From CAIVAT01 sp037128705 (lineage in GTDB: Bacteria; Bacteroidota; Bacteroidia; Bacteroidales; FEN-979): 64,000 bases of DNA. Shown one piece after another: positions 1 to 7,584 of the stretch (position 1 is the first letter of the stretch; every line of letters begins with the position of its first letter). The notes beneath the pieces are model-generated. The model was not told the DNA's origin and did no database searches. It was given only the letters and a program-made list of their open reading frames with translations. The stretch spans positions 101,095 to 165,094 of the forward strand of contig JBAXVX010000004.1 in NCBI GenBank assembly GCA_037128705.1, read 5' to 3'. The translations under genes were made by a program, and so were the position numbers.

Positions 1-173
1 CCAAGTGCCAGAGGGTCTTTGGTAAGTTCATACATCTGCCAGCCCACGATGAGACCCTGCATCTGGAAGGCAATGGTGGTGAAAAACCGGAATGTCAGAA
101 ACAGCCTGAAATCGCGTACTTTGAGTACCGCATAGGCGTCATGTTTGCTCGAAAGCGCATCGGCTGTTGCCAT
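1..173 (-). CDS. MFS transporter, N-terminal fragment (cut by window edge)
   Basis: Reading leftward from the ATG at 171-173, the 57 visible codons begin MATADALSSKHDAYAVLKVR and continue with a first membrane helix, then GLIVGWQMYELTKDPLAL. The QMQ..VGWQ.Y.LT.DPLAL pattern is typical of the first two segments of major facilitator transporters of the EntS/multidrug exporter type. The substrate cannot be told from this fragment. The gene continues past base 1. It lies downstream of the EF-G-like gene but is separated from it by a terminator, so it is probably transcribed on its own. Confidence 0.75.
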   Translation of the reverse strand, partial: MATADALSSKHDAYAVLKVRDFRLFLTFRFFTTIAFQMQGLIVGWQMYELTKDPLAL

Positions 174-190
174 TTCTGATGTTCGTATTC

Positions 191-218
191 AAAAAAACCC
201 GGCCAATTGACCGGGTTT
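191..218 (-). terminator. Rho-independent terminator of the EF-G-like gene
   Basis: AAACCCGG (195-202) pairs with CCGGGTTT (211-218) around an 8-base loop. On the minus strand the stem is followed by a T run, so it ends transcription of the gene at 239-2374 just before the MFS gene. Confidence 0.8.
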
Positions 219-238
219 CTCTTGATTTCTGAATTGGG

Positions 239-2374
239 TTATTCTTCGTCTTTTTCCTGGTCTTCGTATGCTTTCAGCAGTTTTTCCTGGATGTCGGCCG
301 GAACCTGTGCATACTCAGCATACTTCATGTTGTAGGTTGCACGCCCGCTGGTGATCGAACTCAATGCGGTGGAATAACGGTTCATTTCGGCCAGAGGTAC
401 CTTTGCCATGATCTTCTGGTAATTTCCTTCGCTGTCCATTCCCATGATGATAGCGCGGCGACCTTGCAGGTCGGTCATCACTTCACCCATTTTATCTTCG
501 GGCACAATCACCTCCACATCATAAATAGGCTCCATGATTTTAGGCCCTGCGTTTTTAAAAGCTTCCCGAAAAGCGTTACGACCGGCCAGTTTAAAGGAGA
601 TTTCGTTGGAGTCGACCGGGTGCATTTTCCCGTCGTAGACATTGAAAACAATATCACGGGCATACGAACCAGTCAGAGGACCCTCTTCCATCTTTTCCAT
701 AACTCCCTTGAGGATGGCCGGCAGGAAACGGGCATCAATGGCTCCACCAACGATACAGGTGTTCATCTGCAGTTTTCCTCCCCATTCCAGGTCGATCACA
801 TCGCGGCCGCGAATCGGGAATTCAGTCTGCTCCGTCATCCCATCTCGATAGGGCTGGATCATCATGTGAACTTCACCAAACTGTCCGGAACCACCGGATT
901 GTTTTTTATGACGGTAGGTTGCTTTTGCTGATTTTGTGATGGTTTCACGGTAGGGAATCCTCGGTGCATAAAATTCCATGGGAATCTTCTCGAGATTTTC
1001 CACATGCCATTTGGCCAGGTTAAGATGCAATTCCCCCTGTCCCTGCAGGATCATCTGCTTCAGTTCGCGGGAATAACCCATGATGAGCGTAGGATCCATC
1101 TTGGCCAGTTCGTTCAGGATGCCGTTGATCTTTTCGTCATCAGCTGTGTTCCTGGCCTTCACTGCCGTTCTGAATTTCGGGTCGGGATAGGTGATGGGTT
1201 CGATCACATCATCCGGATTCTTTAGAGAATTCAGCGTGTTGTTGGTAAATGAATTTTTAAGTTTGATGGTGGCGCCCAGATCTCCGGCTACCATCTTTTC
1301 TACCTTCTCCCTGTTCTTCCCATTAATCACGAAAAGCTGTGAAAGACGCTCCTTTGACTGACGAACAGGATTGACCATATCCATGGCTTCGGTAATTTCA
1401 CCTGCGTATATTTTAAAATAGGAGATCTCTCCAAGGTGCTGTTCAATTGAGGTCTTGAAAATAAAAGCTGAAGTCGGTTCAGTCGATTTACACGTTAAAA
1501 GTTTACCTCCTTTTGTTTTGATGCCAGGCATTTCATTGGGGGCAGGAACACTGCCGGCAAAAAATTCAAGCAGGCGGCCAACGCCGATATTGTGTTTGGC
1601 ACATGAACACAGTACAGGGAAAATGGTGCGGTTGATCAAACCGGTCTTCAGTGCCTGTAACATCTGCTCTTCGGTAAGGATCCCTTTATCAAAGAATATC
1701 TCCATCAAAGCTTCATCCTTGGATGCAAGTTCTTCCATCAGGGCAGCATACATCTCCTCAGCCTTGTCCTTTTCGCTGGCAGGGATATCTGAAATCTCAG
1801 GTTTTCCTCCGCCGGCAGGATATTTATACTGCTTCATCTTCAGCAGGTCGATGAGGGTATTGAACCCGGCCCCGGCATTCACGGGATATTGCATCAGGGT
1901 GATATTCTTTCCGAACTGAGCCTTCATCTGGCGAAGGGTTTCATCAAAGTTGGCATTCTCCTGATCAAGATGGTTCATCACAAAAATAACCGGCGTATTG
2001 GCCCTGGTTGCATACCGCCATGTGATCTCGGTTCCAACCTCCACACCATTCTGTCCGTTGACCAGCATCACCGCTGTGTCAACTACGCGGAGGGCAGAAA
2101 TCACCTCGCCGCAAAAATCATCGAAACCCGGGGTGTCGATGATGTTGATCTTTTTGTTGTCACAAAGAGTATATAATATGGTGGCAGACACAGAGTTCTG
2201 GCGCTCCAGTTCTATCGGACGATAATCGGAAACGGTGTTCTTATCTTCCACTGATCCCCTGCGGCTGATAACGCCCCCCTCAAACAGCATGGCTTCGGCT
2301 AACGTTGTTTTTCCTGATTTTGCCCCTCCTATGAGGGCGATGTTGCGGATTTCGTTGGTTTGGTATACCTTCAT
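239..2374 (-). CDS. EF-G-like translational GTPase (second EF-G paralogue)
   Basis: A 711-residue GTPase with the domain order of elongation factor G. G1 is GGAKSGKTT near residues 16-24, G3 is DTPGFDDF and G4 is NHLD in place of the usual NKMD. Domains II-V follow, with an EF-G domain IV ending near the C-terminus. The reading frame is open further upstream, but a TAnnTTTG promoter (2430-2437) lies in that extension, so the ATG at 2374 (MKVYQTNEIRNIALIGG) is preferred. The canonical fusA lies separately at 7585-9660, so this is the divergent paralogue many Bacteroidota carry. Its exact role (alternative translocase, ribosome recycling or protection) is not readable from sequence. Confidence 0.88.
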   Translation of the reverse strand: MKVYQTNEIRNIALIGGAKSGKTTLAEAMLFEGGVISRRGSVEDKNTVSDYRPIELERQNSVSATILYTLCDNKKINIIDTPGFDDFCGEVISALRVVDTAVMLVNGQNGVEVGTEITWRYATRANTPVIFVMNHLDQENANFDETLRQMKAQFGKNITLMQYPVNAGAGFNTLIDLLKMKQYKYPAGGGKPEISDIPASEKDKAEEMYAALMEELASKDEALMEIFFDKGILTEEQMLQALKTGLINRTIFPVLCSCAKHNIGVGRLLEFFAGSVPAPNEMPGIKTKGGKLLTCKSTEPTSAFIFKTSIEQHLGEISYFKIYAGEITEAMDMVNPVRQSKERLSQLFVINGKNREKVEKMVAGDLGATIKLKNSFTNNTLNSLKNPDDVIEPITYPDPKFRTAVKARNTADDEKINGILNELAKMDPTLIMGYSRELKQMILQGQGELHLNLAKWHVENLEKIPMEFYAPRIPYRETITKSAKATYRHKKQSGGSGQFGEVHMMIQPYRDGMTEQTEFPIRGRDVIDLEWGGKLQMNTCIVGGAIDARFLPAILKGVMEKMEEGPLTGSYARDIVFNVYDGKMHPVDSNEISFKLAGRNAFREAFKNAGPKIMEPIYDVEVIVPEDKMGEVMTDLQGRRAIIMGMDSEGNYQKIMAKVPLAEMNRYSTALSSITSGRATYNMKYAEYAQVPADIQEKLLKAYEDQEKDEE

Positions 2375-2429
2375 GGCAGTTAAGTAATTATATATGTGAC
2401 TGAAAAATAATATTTTCGTGAAAGGGCGA

Positions 2430-2460
2430 CAAAAATAGAAATTATTATGCAATTAACCAA
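2430..2460 (-). promoter_or_regulatory. Bacteroidota-type promoter for the EF-G-like gene
   Basis: On the minus strand TTG (2460-2458) is followed after 20 bases by TATTTTTG (2437-2430), matching the -33/-7 pattern of the phylum. It lies about 55 bases upstream of the ATG at 2374. Confidence 0.6.
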
Positions 2461-2471
2461 GCCCCGTGATG

Positions 2472-2504
2472 GAATTACGAATGATGAATTACGAATTAAG
2501 AATC
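2472..2504. repeat. Heptamer tandem repeat, GAATnAn units
   Basis: Four units with a 7-base period (GAATTAC, GAATGAT, GAATTAC, GAATTAA) and a partial fifth fill the gap between the PfkB gene and the EF-G-like gene. The units are variants of the GAATGAC unit seen at 5406 and inside the PfkB gene. Confidence 0.75.
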
Positions 2505-2531
2505 AATCTATTATGCAGTATGGAACAAGCT

Positions 2532-3548
2532 TCAGAAGGGCTTCATCTCCGCTTTGATTTTTTCCCACCGTTCGGCTGTCATTTTTGATCCCATGAACTC
2601 AATGACATTGCCGGCAAGAAGAGCGCCCAATTCACCACATTCCTGCAGCGGAAGGCCTTTTGACAGGCCAAAGAGAAACCCGGAGGCATACAGGTCTCCT
2701 GCGCCAGTCGTATCCACAGGAGTGACATGGATGATCCCGATTTTATGCGTTTTGTCGCCGGATTTCACCAGCGAACCATTGCTTCCTGTTTTAACAACCG
2801 CGATTTCAACCAGTTTGCTTATTTCATTCAGCGCCTCTTCCGGCTCCATTCCGGTCAGGGCCCTGGCCTCATCTTCATTGGCAAAAACGATGTCAACATA
2901 TTCACTGATGATCGACAACAGGAATTCTTTGTTGGCCTCCACGACATTGTAGCTGGCCATATCCAGTGAAACCATCAGGCCATGCTCCTTGGCTTGCTCA
3001 ACAGCGCTTCGTATCAGTTCGTGGTTCTGAACCAGGTATCCCTCAATATGAAAATAGGAATACCCTTTAAAAATGCTTGATTCGTCCTTCGTCATTCGTC
3101 CTTCGTCATTCATTTTTCTGGGTTCCAGGTGTTCTGCAGAAAGTTCGATTGCTGCCCCAAGAAATGTTGCAAAGGTGCGTTCTGAATCTGGTGTTACCAG
3201 GGCAACTGAGCGTCCGGTCTCTTGTCGGCTGTGGATCATATGGGGATCAACTCCCGCCTTGATGAGGTCACGCACGAAAAATCCGCCAAGTTCATCTTCG
3301 CCGACCACCCCGATATAACCTGCTTTGGCTCCCAGCATGGCCAGGCCATGAATGGTATTGGCTGCTGAACCTCCGGCCGAATGGCTCCTTTTGTACTCTT
3401 TTAAAGCTGAAAGCACTGCATTGCTGCGGTCCATATCAACCAGCTGCATGCTCCCTTTTGGTAATGCCAGAAGTTCAAGGATGTTGTCATTTTCAATTGG
3501 AATCATGATGTCTACAAGGGCATTGCCCATGCCTAAAATCTTTTTCAT
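2532..3548 (-). CDS. PfkB-family carbohydrate/adenosine kinase
   Basis: A 338-residue ribokinase-fold kinase. The N-terminal half has the sugar or nucleoside binding motif SAGGSAANTIHGLAMLG. The C-terminal PfkB signature TPVDTTGAGDLYASGFLFG contains the anion-hole GAGD with its catalytic Asp. Overall it resembles the Bacteroidota adenosine-kinase-like PfkB proteins, but the substrate is unproven. About 11 residues (roughly 146-156, rich in Asp, Glu, Lys, Met and Arg) are encoded by a heptamer repeat and look like an in-frame insertion in a surface loop before FKGYSYFHIEGYL. The frame stays open. No clear promoter was seen upstream. Confidence 0.88.
   Translation of the reverse strand: MKKILGMGNALVDIMIPIENDNILELLALPKGSMQLVDMDRSNAVLSALKEYKRSHSAGGSAANTIHGLAMLGAKAGYIGVVGEDELGGFFVRDLIKAGVDPHMIHSRQETGRSVALVTPDSERTFATFLGAAIELSAEHLEPRKMNDEGRMTKDESSIFKGYSYFHIEGYLVQNHELIRSAVEQAKEHGLMVSLDMASYNVVEANKEFLLSIISEYVDIVFANEDEARALTGMEPEEALNEISKLVEIAVVKTGSNGSLVKSGDKTHKIGIIHVTPVDTTGAGDLYASGFLFGLSKGLPLQECGELGALLAGNVIEFMGSKMTAERWEKIKAEMKPF
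3081..3112 (-). repeat. Heptamer repeat inside the PfkB coding sequence
   Basis: On the minus strand GAATGAC and GAAGGAC alternate twice, followed by GAA, a 7-base period over 32 bases. The unit is the same as in the intergenic array at 5406. It is translated in frame as part of the kinase. Confidence 0.85.
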
Positions 3549-3842
3549 CTGTCCGTGTTTTTTATTGTAAACCCGCTGTATAACATGCCCGTACTAACAG
3601 TGATTTGGAAAAATGCAATAGTAAAATGGGTGTTTCACAGCACTGAATTAAAAGGATCACAAAGTTAATCATTTTCCGACTCACAGGCAATTGCTTTGGT
3701 GGCGGACAGCCGTTTTCCGCCCTGTTACAGTTTGGGTTCCGGATGCATACAAAAGGGGTAAAAAAAGTACCAGATACTTATTTCTGCAAAATTAAACGTA
3801 ACCCTATGTACATAAGCCCCGTACAAAACGAAAAAAGACAAT

Positions 3843-4331
3843 ATGAAAACGCGCATCATTTTATCTCTGGCCATGATGTTTATCTTTTCGCTCAGTGTTA
3901 AAGCAGTGGACGATGATTGCCCTTGCAGAAAGAAAAAAATTGTAATTGTTGAGGCAAAGAAAAAAGTGGTTCCTCCCCCGGTACGAAAAGTGCAACGTTC
4001 AAACGTGTTGTTCGAGGATACTCCCATTGTATATGAAAATCTTTGCAAAGGGACGGCCAGGGAACGCGTCAATGTGAAGGTGAGAATTATGCCGAACCCG
4101 GTGCTGAAGTATATCAATGTCATTTATGATACCGAAAACGGACAGAAGGTTAAAATTGAACTGCTCTCCTGCCAGGGTAAACTGATCAAGACCCTGTTGA
4201 ACCAGGTAGTATACGGAGAGGGACCAAAGGAAAGCACCTTTGACATCAATGGGCAGGTTGGCCGTGGAGATGCCTATGTGAAGCTTACTTCCGGGATGAT
4301 TACCAAAATTGAAAAAATATTTATTCTTTAA
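3843..4331 (+). CDS. Small secreted protein with a C-terminal sorting-like domain
   Basis: A 162-residue protein. Residues 1-21 form a signal peptide (MKTRIILSLAMMFIFSLSVKA). A short Cys- and Lys-rich stretch (CPCRKKK) follows. The last 80 residues start at MPNPVLKYINVIYD and show the PNP...I.V.Y / G..IKTL / Y.V.L..G pattern of type IX secretion type A C-terminal domains. The middle is too short for a known enzyme, so the cargo function is unknown. A strong terminator follows. The 294-base gap upstream of it (3549-3842) holds no gene I can support. Confidence 0.7.
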   Translation: MKTRIILSLAMMFIFSLSVKAVDDDCPCRKKKIVIVEAKKKVVPPPVRKVQRSNVLFEDTPIVYENLCKGTARERVNVKVRIMPNPVLKYINVIYDTENGQKVKIELLSCQGKLIKTLLNQVVYGEGPKESTFDINGQVGRGDAYVKLTSGMITKIEKIFIL

Positions 4332-4369
4332 AGTTAATACCCCTGAAATAAGTACCCATAGAAAAAAGG

Positions 4370-4393
4370 CTGCTCTTCGGAGCAGTTTTTTTT
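4370..4393 (+). terminator. Rho-independent terminator
   Basis: CTGCTC-TTCG-GAGCAG, a six-pair stem with a stable TTCG loop, is followed by eight T. An A run on the 5' side could pair further and lets it act on both strands. It ends the secreted-protein gene before msrBA. Confidence 0.85.
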
Positions 4394-4451
4394 GTCCACA
4401 TACAATATATTTTGTCGTTTTTCGATCTTATTAAGACTAAATACATTTTGT

Positions 4452-5405
4452 ATGTTTGCAAAATATGGTTTGATTATAGTCCTATTCTCCCTCCTCACTA
4501 TTTCAGGGTGTACACAGGAAGAGAAACCGACTGCGAATAAAAATAATAAAAAGATGCAATTCAAAAAGTTAACTCCGGAAGAAGAACGGGTGATCGTTTA
4601 TAAAGGAACCGAGGCTCCCTACACCGGCATCTATGAAAATTTTAAGGAACCTGGCACCTATGTTTGTAAACGTTGTGGTGCTCCGTTATATCGGTCTGCA
4701 GATAAATTCGATGCGAATTGCGGGTGGCCCGCGTTCGACGACGAGATTCCCGGTGCCGTCAAGAGGGTTTCCGACTCCGACGGAATGCGCACTGAAATCC
4801 AGTGTGCTGCCTGCGGAGCGCATCTGGGCCATGTGTTTTTAAACGAAGGATTTACCCAAAAAAATGCCCGTCATTGCGTGAATTCCATCTCCCTCTCCTT
4901 CGTTCCCAAAGTACCGGTTTCCATTGCTGACACAGCGATCTTTGCGGGCGGCTGTTTCTGGGGCGTGGAATACTATATGAAGAAAATCAAAGGGGTCATT
5001 TCAACGGAGGTGGGATATACGGGCGGAAAAACTGAAAACCCGACTTATCCCGAGGTTTGTACAGGTAAAACGGGTCATTATGAAGCCATTGAAGTGGTGT
5101 TTAACCCGGGTCAGACCTCCTTTGAGGAGGTGGCTAAGATGTTCTTCGAGACCCACGATCCGACTCAATGGAACCATCAGGGGCCTGATTGGGGTGAGCA
5201 ATACCGTTCGGCTGTGTTCTACCGCGATGAAGACCAAAAATCAGTCACAGAAAAGCTGATCAAACAACTGAAGGATAAAGGATTTAACGTGGTAACTCAA
5301 CTGATACCTGCAAAGAAATTCTGGAAAGCGGAGGACTATCACCAGGAATACTATGACCACAAGGGAACAACCCCCTATTGCCATGGGTATGTGAAGCGGT
5401 TCTGA
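4452..5405 (+). CDS. Bifunctional methionine sulfoxide reductase MsrB-MsrA, lipoprotein
   Basis: The gene encodes 317 residues that reduce both methionine sulfoxide epimers. The start is taken at the ATG at 4452 because it gives a lipoprotein signal (MFAKYGLIIVLFSLLTISGC, lipobox ISGC). The mature enzyme would then sit on a membrane facing the periplasm. The MsrB half comes first: zinc ligands CKRCG and CAACG, the CGWPAFD motif and the catalytic Cys in RHCVNS. The MsrA half follows with GGCFWG, whose Cys is catalytic, and a C-terminal DHKGTTPYCHGY segment. The B-A order is one of the known fusion orders. A heptamer array begins at the base after the stop codon. Confidence 0.93.
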   Translation: MFAKYGLIIVLFSLLTISGCTQEEKPTANKNNKKMQFKKLTPEEERVIVYKGTEAPYTGIYENFKEPGTYVCKRCGAPLYRSADKFDANCGWPAFDDEIPGAVKRVSDSDGMRTEIQCAACGAHLGHVFLNEGFTQKNARHCVNSISLSFVPKVPVSIADTAIFAGGCFWGVEYYMKKIKGVISTEVGYTGGKTENPTYPEVCTGKTGHYEAIEVVFNPGQTSFEEVAKMFFETHDPTQWNHQGPDWGEQYRSAVFYRDEDQKSVTEKLIKQLKDKGFNVVTQLIPAKKFWKAEDYHQEYYDHKGTTPYCHGYVKRF

Positions 5406-5444
5406 GAATGACGAATGACGAATGACGAATGACGAGTGACGAAT
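5406..5444 (+). repeat. GAATGAC heptamer array
   Basis: Four perfect GAATGAC units (5406-5433), one GAGTGAC and a partial GAAT. The array directly abuts the msrBA stop codon. The same unit occurs in the PfkB gene and, degenerate, at 2472. Confidence 0.9.
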
Positions 5445-5485
5445 TTCTTACTCCACTACTTCATCACTCCATTACTCTGTACTCT

Positions 5486-5514
5486 GTTACCTTGTTACCT
5501 TGTTACCCTGTTAC
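5486..5514 (+). repeat. GTTACCTT octamer array overlapping a gene 3' end
   Basis: GTTACCTT twice, GTTACCCT, then GTTAC, preceded by looser ACTCCA/TTACTCT units from about 5449. The last codons and stop of the leftward channel gene (5503) lie inside this array. Confidence 0.75.
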
Positions 5515-6378
5515 TTTTTTAAAAAACCCCTCCCTCACCAGCGTTTCCATCTCTTCAATCCGCTCAAAGTTCCCCCACTTGAAATTTTTTCTTCTTCCAT
5601 TGGTGTCCCACGAATAGACGTTGAGGAACATCTTTCCAAAACTCAGGTGACGTGAGTCATAATATTTGGCATAGGCCACCTGTTCCCCGGTTTTGATATC
5701 ATTGCCAATAAAGGAAAATTTCATGTGAAGCAGTGTCCGGTTGGTCAAGGCATCGCCAATTGCTTCGCGCAGCGCCCGGGTGTTCCCGACATCAAGGTTG
5801 ATGTCGTAATACAGGATCTTTTCCAGGTCGGGCAGATCCTCCTCCATACGGAATACCCTGATCCGTGAATTGTTTTCAATGATCCAGGCCTCAAATTTAC
5901 TTTTCAGATCGATGATGTCACGCCCTTTATTTCCAACCCGCAGCGATAGGAAATATTGACCTTTCCTGAAGCGGATGTAAACTTTTTTCGTGGTAAAGAC
6001 ATCCTGGGGCCGTTTGATTACGAAATAGACCAGGAACCCGGAAAAAATAGATGTAAAAAACAGCGAAATGGTCGATTGGATCATCACAATCTGACGTCCG
6101 AGCTGGGTTATGGGGTGGATATCTCCAAACCCTATGGTATGAAAGGATACAATGCTGAAATAAACTGCCTTTTCAAAGTTTATTTTTTCGGCATTGACAT
6201 CGCCGATGGTTTTGGAATAGGGCGTCATTTCAATACTTCCGGTTACAAAGTATATCCAGGCAAACCCAAAGATAAACAACATGTAAATGCCCAGTGAAAC
6301 CAGGATAAATACCAGCACCTCCCGTGTTTTAAAGCGAAAATTCATATTTTCTTCTATATCCTTCGTAAAAGTAAACAT
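5503..6378 (-). CDS. Inward-rectifier (Kir-type) potassium channel
   Basis: Two membrane helices bracket a pore loop with VSFHTIGFGDIHP, a variant (TIGFGD) of the K+ selectivity filter. The C-terminal ~170 residues form the cytoplasmic Ig-like domain of KirBac/Kir channels (IRFRKGQYFLSLRVGNKG, later MKFSFIG and YDSRHLSFGKMF). The length, about 290 residues, is normal for KirBac. Starts are possible at 6378 or 6345 (ATG), and a TTG lies at 6411. I chose the ATG at 6378, but this is uncertain. The C-terminal residues KVTG and the stop derive from the octamer array. The gene diverges from the TPR gene. Confidence 0.85.
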   Translation of the reverse strand: MFTFTKDIEENMNFRFKTREVLVFILVSLGIYMLFIFGFAWIYFVTGSIEMTPYSKTIGDVNAEKINFEKAVYFSIVSFHTIGFGDIHPITQLGRQIVMIQSTISLFFTSIFSGFLVYFVIKRPQDVFTTKKVYIRFRKGQYFLSLRVGNKGRDIIDLKSKFEAWIIENNSRIRVFRMEEDLPDLEKILYYDINLDVGNTRALREAIGDALTNRTLLHMKFSFIGNDIKTGEQVAYAKYYDSRHLSFGKMFLNVYSWDTNGRRKNFKWGNFERIEEMETLVREGFFKKVTG

Positions 6379-6442
6379 TAAATTCCGTTTAACATGATCC
6401 TCCCTGCCCAATCAAAAAACATGGCCGATTTATAAAAATGTC

Positions 6443-6450
6443 TATATTTG
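6443..6450 (+). promoter_or_regulatory. Promoter -7 element for the TPR gene
   Basis: TATATTTG is a perfect TAnnTTTG element. Transcription would start near 6457, which fits translation from the ATG at 6475 or 6484 rather than any upstream TTG. Confidence 0.6.
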
Positions 6451-6474
6451 GGTTCTCTTATCAATCCGGAAAAA

Positions 6475-7521
6475 ATGGTACGAATGAAATGGTTGCTGGT
6501 TACTTTGATCAGCCTGTTTTTATTGAATCAGGGTGCCAAGGCTCAAACGCTCGACCTTCGCGAAATCTGTCATTTAAATTACAGAACCGACTATACTTCC
6601 ATTGCCGACCGCAACAAAGATGACCTGTTTCCAAAGGGGAACACGTTGGGATTTGTACATTTCTACCGGGGAATCAGCCTGCTTCGTCAGCGATCGTACC
6701 GTGAATCTGTATTCGATTTCAAACATGCCCTGACCGATACAACAGTTTCCCGCTCTCTCTGCAACCTCTATCTCGGGATTGCCTTCATGCAGCTCAACAT
6801 GCCCGACAGCATCCTGTTGATGTACAGCCAGGCCATGAAGGTTCCGGTATCGGAATTGAAGAAGCCTGAATTCTGGGATAATGCAGAATATCTCAAAGAC
6901 AACACCTTTGGAGCATATCTCATGGGAACCGACAATGCGCTTCACCATCCGGAAGATTCTCTTCTGACCGAAGCGCTGTTCAACTATGCCATCAAGGATC
7001 AGACTTTTTACGATGCCTGGGTAAATTATGGCTGTTATTCCTACAACATGATGCGTTATGCGAAGGCGATCAGCTATTTGTTAAAGGCGCGTGAGCAGGA
7101 TAAAAAAGATGACAGCACCCTTTTGTTGTCCATGGGATATCTTTACCGGCTCGTAGGCGACAACACCCAGTCGATCAAATCGTACGACCTGTTGCTGTCA
7201 AAAGACAATGACAATGCGGCTGCTTACAATAACCGGGGGTGTGTGAACGCATACCTGGAGAAATATCCGCGTGCACTCAGCGATTTGGGAAAAGCCCTGT
7301 CAAAAGAAGATAAAATGATCGAGGCCTACTGGAACCGGGGAATGATCTACCTGAAGATTGAAAAATTTGAAAATGCCGTTGAGCATTTCACAAAGGCAAT
7401 CCAACTGCAGCCCAATTTTGGTGATGCCTATTACTATCGTGGCTTTGCAAAAAAGGCGCTCGGCGACCTCCCAGGTTCGGTAGCAGATTTCACTACAGCC
7501 TTGCAGCTAAAGAAGCGATAA
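6475..7521 (+). CDS. Secreted tetratricopeptide-repeat protein
   Basis: About 348 residues with a signal peptide (MKWLLVTLISLFLLNQGAKAQ, cleaved after AQ). TPR units follow and are clearest in the second half (AAAYNNRGCVNAYLEKYPRA, IEAYWNRGMIYLKIEKFENA, GDAYYYRGFAKKALGDLPGS). The protein is periplasmic or surface exposed. Such repeats bind partner proteins, and nothing here shows which. The ATG at 6475 or the one at 6484 may be used. The gene sits between a Kir channel and fusA, each with its own promoter, so context gives no further clue. Confidence 0.82.
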   Translation: MVRMKWLLVTLISLFLLNQGAKAQTLDLREICHLNYRTDYTSIADRNKDDLFPKGNTLGFVHFYRGISLLRQRSYRESVFDFKHALTDTTVSRSLCNLYLGIAFMQLNMPDSILLMYSQAMKVPVSELKKPEFWDNAEYLKDNTFGAYLMGTDNALHHPEDSLLTEALFNYAIKDQTFYDAWVNYGCYSYNMMRYAKAISYLLKAREQDKKDDSTLLLSMGYLYRLVGDNTQSIKSYDLLLSKDNDNAAAYNNRGCVNAYLEKYPRALSDLGKALSKEDKMIEAYWNRGMIYLKIEKFENAVEHFTKAIQLQPNFGDAYYYRGFAKKALGDLPGSVADFTTALQLKKR

Positions 7522-7529
7522 TCATTTCC

Positions 7530-7561
7530 TTGTGGTATATCAGAAAATAGGTGTACCTTTG
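7530..7561 (+). promoter_or_regulatory. Promoter for fusA
   Basis: TTG (7530-7532) and TACCTTTG (7554-7561) are separated by 21 bases, matching the Bacteroidota -33/-7 pattern 24 bases upstream of the fusA ATG. Confidence 0.65.
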
Positions 7562-7584
7562 CACCCCCAAAAAATAATGCTGAT

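Noticed and set aside
464..931. Open frames on the opposite strand of the EF-G-like gene
   Set aside because: They are antisense shadows of a conserved GTPase with no motifs, start signals or domain of their own.
4451..4458. TATGTTTG matching the -7 promoter element in front of msrBA
   Set aside because: It overlaps the chosen start codon of the lipoprotein signal, so a transcript from it would lack the start. Likely coincidence.
5406..5514. CRISPR array
   Set aside because: Units are 7-8 bases without unique spacers and no cas gene is present. These are simple tandem repeats.
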